Shown here piece after piece: positions 26,782-34,185 of a stretch of 64,000 nucleotides of DNA. Origin of the DNA: Paenibacillus sp. LHD-117 (lineage in GTDB: Bacteria > Bacillota > Bacilli > Paenibacillales > Paenibacillaceae); the NCBI RefSeq assembly GCF_030929555.1, contig NZ_JAVFVT010000008.1, positions 62,001-126,000 of the forward strand, in the 5' to 3' direction. Position 1 is the first letter of the stretch. Each line of letters opens with the position of its first letter. Under the pieces are notes generated by a model. The model worked only from the letters and a program-made list of their open reading frames with translations. It was not told where the DNA came from and searched no databases. The position numbers and the translations under genes were made by a program.

Positions 26782-28227
26782 TTAATATTGTTTCATCTTG
26801 GAACGAATGCGCGGATCGAAGAACGCGTACATCAAATCGACGATGACGTTGACGATCGAGATGGTAATGGCCGTATACACGACGCCGCCCATGATGGCCG
26901 GGATGTCGGGGATGAACTGTTTGTCTACGATATAACTGCCGATGCCGCTAATGTTGAACACTTTCTCGGTGACGGCCGCTCCACCGAGCATGCCGCCGAA
27001 TTGAAGGCCGATGACCGTAATGATCGGAATCAACGCGTTGCCTACAGCGTGCTTCCAAAGAACGTTCCTGCGGGCAAGACCTTTCGCCCTGGCCGTTATG
27101 ATATAGTCCTCGTGGATGACCTCGAGCGTCGAGGATCGTGTCATGCGCGCGACCGCCGCCGTAAGACCGGTACCGAGAACGACGATCGGCATAATCGCGG
27201 ATAGCCAGTTGTTCGGATTGTAGGTGGCCGGAAGCCATGACCATTTGATCGAGAAATTAAGAATAAAGATAAGGCCTTGCCAGAAGTTCGGAATCGACAG
27301 TCCCAAGAGCGCGATGAACATGAAGGTATAGTCGAAAAACGAGTTCGGCCGCGTCGCCGAAATAATGCCGATCGGCAATGCGATCAGTACAGCGATCAAG
27401 GTGGAGACGACGGTCAGCGTCAGGGTGACCGGGAATTTGTTCGCGATGGATGTCGTCACGTCTTCGTTGCCGGCAAACGATCGCCCGAGATCGAAGGTGA
27501 AGATGTCCCTAAGCGTATTCCATAGCTGGACCAGATAAGGTTGATCCAATCCGTACAGATGATTGAACGCCGCGATTTGCTCGTTCGTGGCCGTCTCGCC
27601 AAGAATGTTGGCGGCAGGGCTCATGGGCGAGATGTACAAAATCGTGAAGACAAGGAACGCGACGCCAAGAATAACGAACAGCGCCATGAACAACCGTTCC
27701 GCGATGTACTTGGCGTAGGGATTGGCGTAAACCGCCATAAGCGCGTACATCGGCAAACCGATAAGCCAAGAAGCGGCGAAAAACAGCGAATGGCCCAGCA
27801 GCTCGTGAAACGTTTCGACGAACGTAAAGTTTTGACTGGCTTTTCCGTTCGCGGATCCCTCATGAAGACGTTCCCGAACCAGCGCTTCGAATTTGGCCGC
27901 GGCCATTCGTTCAGCCTCGCGATCCGATTGCTCGGCAGAGACTGTCTGTCCGAAAAATCGGTGTTTGCGTCCGAGCTGATCCTTCGCCTCGGCCAGTAGA
28001 CGGTCTTTGGCTCCGGAGGCTAGCAGACTCGACCGCAAAACTTCCGCCTGTTTGCGAGAGCCGTTCCTGGTCTTGCGATATTGGTAAACCCCGTACACGA
28101 TCAGCGTGATTGGCGCTCCTAAGAGCAGCAACAGCAGTCGGTAAGCGGGGTTTAAATACATTTTGTGATAGATGGCGGCAATACGATCAATGAGGCCGTA
28201 TCCCGTTGCTACTGCATCGCCAGTCAC
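26782..28227 (-). CDS. Oligopeptide ABC transporter permease (DppB/OppB type) with extended N-terminus
   Basis: AAAGGAG lies 9 bases before a GTG at 28227 (MTGDAVATGYGLIDRI). This start is better than the ATG at 28275, which is inside the dispersed repeat. The 481-aa protein has an N-terminal extension of about 170 aa with a membrane helix near residue 35, a charged linker (RKQAEVLRSSLLASGAKDRL) and another helix. A standard OppB follows (FMALFVILGVAFLVFTILYI, the EAA loop and the terminal FDPRIR). It is first in the minus-strand transport unit and divergent from the ATPase gene. Confidence 0.9.
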   Translation of the reverse strand: MTGDAVATGYGLIDRIAAIYHKMYLNPAYRLLLLLLGAPITLIVYGVYQYRKTRNGSRKQAEVLRSSLLASGAKDRLLAEAKDQLGRKHRFFGQTVSAEQSDREAERMAAAKFEALVRERLHEGSANGKASQNFTFVETFHELLGHSLFFAASWLIGLPMYALMAVYANPYAKYIAERLFMALFVILGVAFLVFTILYISPMSPAANILGETATNEQIAAFNHLYGLDQPYLVQLWNTLRDIFTFDLGRSFAGNEDVTTSIANKFPVTLTLTVVSTLIAVLIALPIGIISATRPNSFFDYTFMFIALLGLSIPNFWQGLIFILNFSIKWSWLPATYNPNNWLSAIMPIVVLGTGLTAAVARMTRSSTLEVIHEDYIITARAKGLARRNVLWKHAVGNALIPIITVIGLQFGGMLGGAAVTEKVFNISGIGSYIVDKQFIPDIPAIMGGVVYTAITISIVNVIVDLMYAFFDPRIRSKMKQY

Positions 28228-28250
28228 TCTGTCCCGCTCCTTTATAGGTA

Positions 28251-28417
28251 GTTCAATAAGCACGCTTTTGAGCACGAAGTATTCCTATGTAGCATATTCG
28301 GCGTCGAATCTTGAACTCAGCCGGAACTTCCGGTGCTCACGTAGCTCTGCTACGCTCCGCTCCTCAGTTTCTAGCTTCATCCAATCTTCTCGGTGCTGAA
28401 AAGCGGTCTTATTGAAC
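28251..28417 (-). repeat. Dispersed permease-upstream repeat, copy B (167 bp)
   Basis: Read on the minus strand, this copy starts GTTCAATAAGACCGCTTTTC. It ends in the inverted equivalent of GTTCAATAAGCACGCTTTTG. The core with CGTAGC-AGA-GCTACG lies at 28334-28360. It lacks the GTTTCC-GGAAAC hairpin block present in copies A and C. It ends 23 bases before the GTG of the OppB-type permease and is followed by the same GAACTACCT junction as copy C. Confidence 0.85.
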
Positions 28418-28694
28418 CTGATTGTATTTTATATTGCATAATTCCGATCGATATAGTAGATTTTATTTGACAGGTAGTAAAATGTCAATCTACTTCTGAG
28501 GGAATGAAATATTATGGCTTAAAATAATGTTTTCTTATAGAATGTATTATAACTATTTATAAGTGATCAGAAAAGAGTTAAGATATTAAAAACTTTATCG
28601 TAGTGATTCGATGATGTGATAAATAACGCGAGCCAACCGCTTCAACAATATTCTGCTATCAAATTACCAATATTATGAGTCGAAGGTGACCATC
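28418..28694. other. AT-rich divergent promoter region
   Basis: This is the gap between the divergent permease (-) and fused ATPase (+) genes of the oligopeptide system. It is much more AT-rich than its surroundings. It contains an interrupted inverted repeat (AGTAGATT near 28455, TGTCAATCTACT near 28483) around a TTGACA. No ORF or riboswitch was recognised. It presumably holds both promoters. Confidence 0.45.
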
Positions 28695-30431
28695 ATGGAT
28701 ACATTGCTGCAAGTAAATGGATTGTCGGTTTCGTTTTTCGTAAGGGACAAGGAAGTGGAGGCCGTACGCAACGTAAGCTTCGAGCTGAGGAAAGGCGAGA
28801 CGCTCGGCATCGTCGGGGAATCCGGCAGCGGCAAGAGCGTGACGGCCCGTACGATCATGCGGCTGTTGCCGTCGCCGCCTTCCATGGTGAAGGGCGGGCA
28901 AGTGCTGTTTCAAGGCCAGAACTTGGCGGATAAGAGCGATGCGGAGATGGAAGCGATCCGGGGGAAGGAAATCGGCATGATCTTCCAGGACCCGATGTCG
29001 TCGCTGAACCCGACGATGCGGATCGGCAAACAAATCGAAGAGAGTCTGATCAAGCATCGCAAAATGAGCAAATCCGAAGCGCGCGCGGAAGCGATCGCGA
29101 TGCTGAAGATGGTCGGGATCCCGAACGCCGAGACGCGATACGCCCAATATCCGCACGAATTCTCCGGTGGGATGCGCCAGCGCGTCATGATCGCCATTGC
29201 GCTTGCTTGCCGGCCGTCGCTGCTGATCGCGGACGAACCGACGACCGCGCTTGACGTAACGATCCAGGCGCAAATTTTGAATCAGATGAAGGTGCTTCAG
29301 AAGGAGCTCGGCACCTCTATTATATTGATTACGCATGATCTGGGCGTCGTGGCCGGCATGTGCGACCGCGTCGTCGTCATGAAGGACGGGGAGATCGTGG
29401 AGACGGGAACGACGGAGGAGCTGTTCGCGAATCCGAAACATCCCTACACGGTCAAACTGCTGAATGCGTTGCCGCGGCTGGACGAGAAGAAGAAGCCGAA
29501 GCTCGCGCCGCTGGTCAAGCGGGAAGCCGAAGACGTGCCGCTCCTGCAGGTGAAGTCGCTTCGACAGCATTTTGATCTGGGCAAGGGGCAAATCTTGAAG
29601 GCGGTCAACAACATCAGCTTCGACATCCATGCAGGGGAGACGCTTGGCGTCGTCGGGGAATCGGGCAGCGGCAAGTCGACGACAGGACGCACGATTCTTC
29701 GCCTGAACGAAGCGACCGGCGGCGAGGTGCTCTATCGCGGCATTCCGCTGCAGCAGCTGAACCGCGGAGAGATGAAGCGGATGCGCCGCCACATGGGGAT
29801 GATCTTCCAGGATCCCTATGCTTCGCTGAATCCAAGGCTGCGCGTCGGGGACATTATCGGCGAGGCGCTGGACGTGCACGGCATGTCCGCCGGCAATGCC
29901 GTCCGCCAGAAGCGAATCGAGGAGCTGCTCGACATGGTCGGGCTGAACCCGTCCCACGCGATGCGTTATCCGCACGAGTTCTCGGGCGGGCAGCGGCAGC
30001 GGATCGGGATCGCGCGCACGCTTGCCGTCGAGCCGGAATTCATCGTCTGCGACGAACCGCTGTCCGCGCTGGACGTATCGATCCAGGCGCAGATCGTGAA
30101 GCTGCTGGAGGAGCTGCAGCAGCGGCTTGGGCTGACGTACCTGTTCATCGCACACGACTTGTCCATGGTGAAACACATCAGCGACCGCGTCGCCGTCATG
30201 TACAAAGGCAAGATCGTTGAGCTGGCCGAAAGCGAGGAGCTGTACGCGAATCCAATCCACGATTATACGAAGACGCTGCTCGCGGCCATCCCGGTTCCCG
30301 ATCCGAAGATCGAATCCCGCAAGAAGCTGGTCGTTAACGCCGAAGCGTCGAAGGCCGATCCGTACGCCCTCGATCAGTCGAGATTCGTCGAGGTGTCGCA
30401 GGGGCATTGGGTGGCTGTTGCGGGGGCTTAG
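28695..30431 (+). CDS. Fused dipeptide/oligopeptide ABC ATPase (DppD-DppF type)
   Basis: The 578-aa protein contains two complete ATPase domains. Domain 1 has Walker A GESGSGKSVT, signature FSGGMRQRVMIAIAL and Walker B LLIADEPTTALDV. Domain 2, from about residue 280, has GESGSGKSTT, FSGGQRQRIGIARTL and FIVCDEPLSALDV. In many bacteria these are two genes (oppD, oppF). ATG 28695 follows GAAGGTGA. It serves the two extended permeases encoded on the opposite strand, which lack an ATPase of their own. Confidence 0.93.
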   Translation: MDTLLQVNGLSVSFFVRDKEVEAVRNVSFELRKGETLGIVGESGSGKSVTARTIMRLLPSPPSMVKGGQVLFQGQNLADKSDAEMEAIRGKEIGMIFQDPMSSLNPTMRIGKQIEESLIKHRKMSKSEARAEAIAMLKMVGIPNAETRYAQYPHEFSGGMRQRVMIAIALACRPSLLIADEPTTALDVTIQAQILNQMKVLQKELGTSIILITHDLGVVAGMCDRVVVMKDGEIVETGTTEELFANPKHPYTVKLLNALPRLDEKKKPKLAPLVKREAEDVPLLQVKSLRQHFDLGKGQILKAVNNISFDIHAGETLGVVGESGSGKSTTGRTILRLNEATGGEVLYRGIPLQQLNRGEMKRMRRHMGMIFQDPYASLNPRLRVGDIIGEALDVHGMSAGNAVRQKRIEELLDMVGLNPSHAMRYPHEFSGGQRQRIGIARTLAVEPEFIVCDEPLSALDVSIQAQIVKLLEELQQRLGLTYLFIAHDLSMVKHISDRVAVMYKGKIVELAESEELYANPIHDYTKTLLAAIPVPDPKIESRKKLVVNAEASKADPYALDQSRFVEVSQGHWVAVAGA

Positions 30432-30459
30432 TCGTCTTAAGTTTAGCGAGCAATAAACG

Positions 30460-30503
30460 AAAGAGCTGTCCTTCCGGTCTACTTGACCGATGGACAGCTC
30501 TTT
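30460..30503. terminator. Bidirectional terminator
   Basis: AAAGAGCTGTCC and GGACAGCTCTTT form a 12-bp stem with flanking A/T tracts between the convergent ATPase (+) and ammonium transporter (-) genes. Confidence 0.85.
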
Positions 30504-30528
30504 ATGTTTTCATCGACTCGAAAATCGA

Positions 30529-31842
30529 TCAGCCGCTAACCTTCGTCGATACCGACAAAGCATCCACTTGCTTGATTGTTACGCCGGTAGAGGCTTCGAA
30601 GTCGTACATCGCTTTGGCCGATTCGGAGAAACGGTCCAGCTCGTTGTAGGCCGGGATGCCGTGGTAAGACATGTCCAGTCCTTCTTCTTCCTCTTCGGCC
30701 GAAGCGCGCAAACCTACGGTTGCTTTCGCGATGTAGGCAATCGCGATGCCGCCGGCGAAGCCCCAGATGCCGATCGTTAGGACGCCGAGCAGCTGCGTAC
30801 CGAGCAGCGCCGCGCCGCCGCCGTTCAAGAGACCGGCCTGCGTGTCGAACAAGCCGACCGCAATTGTGCCGAACGCGCCGTTAAAGCCGTGTACCGCGAC
30901 CGCGCCGACCGGGTCGTCGACCTTCAGACGGTCGATGAACAAGGTGGCGCCGATAACGATCAAGCCGGCAGCAAGGCCGATGACGATCGATTGCCATTGA
31001 TTGACGTACGCGCAGCCCGCCGTAATGGCGACTAGGCCGGACAAGGCGCCGTTCATGACCATGCTCGGGTCGGTCTTGCCCCACTTGAACATCGTGAAGA
31101 GCAGAGCGGACGTTCCGCCGGCTGCCGCGGCCAGCATCGTGTTCAGCGCGATGCTGGACAACATCGCGTCGCCCGCGCTCAGCGTGCTGCCCGCGTTGAA
31201 GCCGAACCAGCCGAACCAAAGCACGAATACGCCAGCCGATGCGAGCGGAATATTGGAAGGCGCGAATACATTAACGCTGCCGTCCGTGTACCGTCCCCTG
31301 CGCGGGCCGAGAATCCAAGCGATGGCTAGCGCCGCCGAGCCGCCGAGCAGATGGATGACGGCCGAGCCGGCGAAGTCTTTCATGCCGAGCTGTGCCAGCC
31401 AGCCGTCCGCGTTCCAGACCCAGTGACCCGAGACGGGGTAGAGGAACAAGGTGAGAAACGCCGCGATTAAAACATATGCCTTAAAGTTCATCCGTTCCGC
31501 GACCGCGCCGGATACGATAGAGATGCAAGCGATAGCGAAGCCGAGCTGGAACAGCACATAAGCCGCGGGCGGCAAGTCGATGCTGAGCGCGATTTGCTCC
31601 GGCGAGCCGAACAGGGACGTGCCGATGAAGCCGCCCGCATCATCGCCGAACATGAAGCCGAAGCCGATCGCCCAGAAGGCGAGCGCACCGACCGTCAAGT
31701 CGACGAAAATTTTCATCGTGACGTTGACCGCGTTTTTGGTACGGACCAAGCCGGCCTCCAGCAAGCTGAAGCCGCCTTCCATGAAGATGACCATGGCCGC
31801 CGCGAGGACGACCCAAATCGTGTTCAAATGTATCGGTTCCAT
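30529..31842 (-). CDS. amt: Ammonium transporter (Amt family)
   Basis: The 437-aa polytopic protein has the Amt signature motifs. These include TIWVVLAAAMVIFMEGGFSLLEAG at the N-terminus, WNADGWLAQLGMKDFAGSAVIHLLGG with the conserved channel region, and FNGAFGTIAVGLF with a pore His environment. It has 11 or so membrane helices, an outside N-terminus and a cytoplasmic tail of about 45 residues. It conducts ammonium or ammonia inward. It starts 3 bases after the P-II stop, so the two are co-transcribed. P-II is expected to block Amt when nitrogen is plentiful. Confidence 0.95.
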   Translation of the reverse strand: MEPIHLNTIWVVLAAAMVIFMEGGFSLLEAGLVRTKNAVNVTMKIFVDLTVGALAFWAIGFGFMFGDDAGGFIGTSLFGSPEQIALSIDLPPAAYVLFQLGFAIACISIVSGAVAERMNFKAYVLIAAFLTLFLYPVSGHWVWNADGWLAQLGMKDFAGSAVIHLLGGSAALAIAWILGPRRGRYTDGSVNVFAPSNIPLASAGVFVLWFGWFGFNAGSTLSAGDAMLSSIALNTMLAAAAGGTSALLFTMFKWGKTDPSMVMNGALSGLVAITAGCAYVNQWQSIVIGLAAGLIVIGATLFIDRLKVDDPVGAVAVHGFNGAFGTIAVGLFDTQAGLLNGGGAALLGTQLLGVLTIGIWGFAGGIAIAYIAKATVGLRASAEEEEEGLDMSYHGIPAYNELDRFSESAKAMYDFEASTGVTIKQVDALSVSTKVSG

Positions 31843-31845
31843 TCG

Positions 31846-32220
31846 TTACACCTCTTCCTTCAACGGCTTGACCGGACGAAGTTCATCAATCGTTTCGTCG
31901 GCGAGGCCGGTCTTGATGTTATACGCTTGCTCGATGGACGAGATGAAAATTTTGCCGTCTCCGGCTTCTCCGGTTTGCGCGGCCGAGATGACGGCTTGTA
32001 TCGTGCGCTCGACCATGAAGTCGGAAATGACGATTTCCATCTTCACCTTCGGATGGAGGCTGACTTGATAATTTCGCCCCCTGTAAATCCCGCTTTGATC
32101 CTTCTGCATGCCGCGCCCGACCACTTGATTAACGGTGAAAGCCGTCACGCCGATGCTGTGAAGCGCCTTGATCGTATCGTGCAGCTTCTGCGGACGAATA
32201 ATAGCTTCTATCTTTTTCAT
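31846..32220 (-). CDS. glnB: P-II nitrogen regulatory protein (GlnB/GlnK)
   Basis: The 124-aa protein follows the P-II pattern: MKKIEAIIRPQKLHDTIKAL, the T-loop GIYRGRNYQV with Tyr51 (the uridylylation site in proteobacteria), and the C-terminal GDGKIFISSIEQAYNIKTG ATP/2-oxoglutarate region. It trimerises and senses 2-oxoglutarate and adenylates. Its pairing with amt points to a GlnK-type role. AGGAGGG precedes the ATG. Palindromic sites lie 20-80 bases upstream. Confidence 0.95.
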   Translation of the reverse strand: MKKIEAIIRPQKLHDTIKALHSIGVTAFTVNQVVGRGMQKDQSGIYRGRNYQVSLHPKVKMEIVISDFMVERTIQAVISAAQTGEAGDGKIFISSIEQAYNIKTGLADETIDELRPVKPLKEEV

Positions 32221-32242
32221 CCGGCTGTCCCTCCTAAGAAGT

Positions 32243-32301
32243 TGTATATTTTATACAGTTCATTGTACGTTTTCTACAATACTATGTAATAATATCTCAC
32301 G
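32243..32301 (-). promoter_or_regulatory. Three spaced operator-like sites upstream of P-II/amt
   Basis: TGTATATTTTATACA (32243-32257) and TGTACGTTTTCTACA (32264-32278) both have the form TGTA-N7-TACA, with centres 21 bases apart. TGTAATAATATCTCACG (32285-32301) matches the GlnR/TnrA box TGTNA-N7-TNACA except for the last base. The regular spacing of two helical turns suggests cooperative binding by a nitrogen regulator. The first two are 2 bases shorter than a GlnR box, so their ligand is uncertain. Confidence 0.5.
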
Positions 32302-32499
32302 TGCTCGCAAATTCGTCAATATCCGACTCTGAAAATGCTTCTAAAGTTATAAAACTCTCATTTTCGTCGTTTTGGCGTTATGTAAGCTATCATTGATTGC
32401 GTCTTTTAGATCGAGATGACTTATTCCTTGAAAGTGTCGTTTTGTGCTAAACTGATATGGTAAATTCAGGGTTAAGATCAAAATAGCAAGGAGTGCACG

Positions 32500-33912
32500 A
32501 TGGGAACATTGTTTAAGGCAGAGAGGTTGTATGTCGTCGCGGCCGCCGCCATCACGGTGTGGCTGCTGTTCGTCGGTCCGTTTATCGGCGTGGCCGATAA
32601 CGGCGATTTTCTAAGAATCATGGGGACGGCGGGACTGGATTATTATGCGGAGGAATCGTACGAAGACCGGTTCTTCGGTTACGCCCATGCGCTGTTCGCG
32701 TACGATGAGTTTTTCCGGGGATTTTATCCCTCGACGCAAATCATTTTGGTCATGATCGCCAGATTGATCGGCAGCGTCTTTAACGGAGAGGCGTTCGATG
32801 TCCGGATTCTCGGCGGGATCTACGCGGCTCTGCTGCTTGCGGCGGGTTACCTGATTATCCGCGCGAACAAGACGAACGATCGCATTGTCGCCGCGGTGCT
32901 CGCGCTGGTTATGCTGTTCGTGTTTTCGGATGTCGCGTATATGGCTTATTTCAATTCGTTATTCGGAGAGCCGGTATCCTTCGTCTTCATGCTGCTGGCG
33001 GTCGGAGCCGGCTTGAAGCTGGCGAGGTCGGACAAGCCGTCGGCGTCGATGATCGTCTTGTTTTATGCGGCGGTGTTTTTCCTGACATGCTCGAAAACGC
33101 AGAACGCTCCGATCGGCATCGGGTTCGCTTTGATCGGGCTTCGGTTTATCGGGCTTGGCAGGGAGGCGCGTTTGCGTAAGCTGATCATCGGGCTGTCCGC
33201 TTTCGTGATGCTTGCGTCGGTGACGATGTACGTTGCGGCGCCGAAGGATTTTAAGCAGATCAATATATATCAGACCGTATTCTTCGGCGTCTTGAACAAC
33301 TCTCCGGACGTGGAAGGCGATCTGGAGGAGCTGGGACTGCCGCAGCGGCTGTCGGTGCTGGCCGGGACGAACTACTTCCAGTCGGGGACGGCGATTCCGC
33401 AGAACGATCCGTCGCTCAAGGCGGACTTCTACGACCGGATCTCGCATTTCGATATTTTGTGGTTCTATATGAAGCATCCGGGTCGGCTCGTTCAGAAGAT
33501 GGAGTACGCGGCGGAGAACGGCATGAGCATACGCCCTTATTATCTCGGCAATTACGAGAAGGCGGAGGAGAAGCCGCGCGGAGCGTTGTCCTTCCAATAC
33601 AGCGGATGGAGCGAGTTCAAACGGGCTTTTATCCCGAATCAGCTGTGGTTTATCGCATTGTTCTTCGCTGCGTATATCGCAGTCGTCTGCCTGGAATGGC
33701 TGCGCGGGAGCTCGCGCCGAACGCGAATCTCGGCGGAGCTGTTCTTATTGCTGGGGCTGACGGGCATCTTCAGCTTCCTCATCCCGATCCTCGGCGACGG
33801 TCAGGCGGACATGGGCAAACATCTTTTCCTGTTTAACGTCTGCTTCGATATGATGGCCGTCTCAATGGTCGTATGGGCCGTGTACCGGATCAGGAAACAA
33901 ATTAAATATTAG
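32500..33912 (+). CDS. Polytopic membrane protein, WsfD-like glycan hexose transferase
   Basis: The 470-aa protein has about ten membrane helices. Conserved-looking loops include GVADNGDFLRIMGTAGLDYY in the first outer loop, AYFNSLFGEPVSF, and SKTQNAPIGIGFALIG. These match my recollection of the WsfD glycan-biosynthesis family of GT-C-like transferases in Paenibacillus and Geobacillus. It would add a sugar to a surface glycan from a lipid-linked donor. AAGGAG precedes the ATG. The gene stands alone between terminators. Confidence 0.6.
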   Translation: MGTLFKAERLYVVAAAAITVWLLFVGPFIGVADNGDFLRIMGTAGLDYYAEESYEDRFFGYAHALFAYDEFFRGFYPSTQIILVMIARLIGSVFNGEAFDVRILGGIYAALLLAAGYLIIRANKTNDRIVAAVLALVMLFVFSDVAYMAYFNSLFGEPVSFVFMLLAVGAGLKLARSDKPSASMIVLFYAAVFFLTCSKTQNAPIGIGFALIGLRFIGLGREARLRKLIIGLSAFVMLASVTMYVAAPKDFKQINIYQTVFFGVLNNSPDVEGDLEELGLPQRLSVLAGTNYFQSGTAIPQNDPSLKADFYDRISHFDILWFYMKHPGRLVQKMEYAAENGMSIRPYYLGNYEKAEEKPRGALSFQYSGWSEFKRAFIPNQLWFIALFFAAYIAVVCLEWLRGSSRRTRISAELFLLLGLTGIFSFLIPILGDGQADMGKHLFLFNVCFDMMAVSMVVWAVYRIRKQIKY

Positions 33913-33919
33913 GTTAGAT

Positions 33920-33963
33920 AAGCGTACGAAAGAGGGGTAGACATTTTTCGTGCGCTTTTTTTA
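33920..33963 (+). terminator. Terminator after the WsfD-like gene
   Basis: AAGCGTACGAAA and TTTCGTGCGCTT pair with one wobble and are followed by TTTTTTT. Confidence 0.85.
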
Positions 33964-34057
33964 TTTTTCGGAGATTCGTCCACCTTGTTCAGAATGGGGC
34001 TCTAACTCCATCCGAGCGGGATCGTGATATATTGATAACGGTTAGCCGATAACATTT

Positions 34058-34073
34058 TTGAAAGCGGTTACTT
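34058..34073 (+). promoter_or_regulatory. cre-like catabolite-repression site
   Basis: TTGAAAGCGGTTACTT matches the CcpA consensus WTGNAARCGNWWWCAW at 15 of 16 positions, including the central CG. It lies about 110 bases upstream of the secreted glucanase-like gene, a typical target of glucose repression. Confidence 0.55.
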
Positions 34074-34185
34074 AAGAACTGCCTCTATAGGAAAAGGACG
34101 TGATGCTTAACACTCGGCTCTTCCTTATGGCATTAATCCGTTTACTGAATCGAAAGAGGAAATCATCCAATTAGGAGGTCGTATC

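Noticed and set aside
28659..30407. 582-codon minus-strand frame opposite the fused ATPase
   Set aside because: It is an antisense shadow with Arg/His/Leu-rich low-quality protein. The plus strand has two full sets of ATPase motifs.
34103..34174. 23-codon frame (MLNTRLFLMALIRLLNRKRK) whose stop overlaps the ribosome site of the glucanase gene
   Set aside because: It has an AAAGGA upstream and could be a coupling leader, but it is very short and has no supporting structure. Not listed as a gene.
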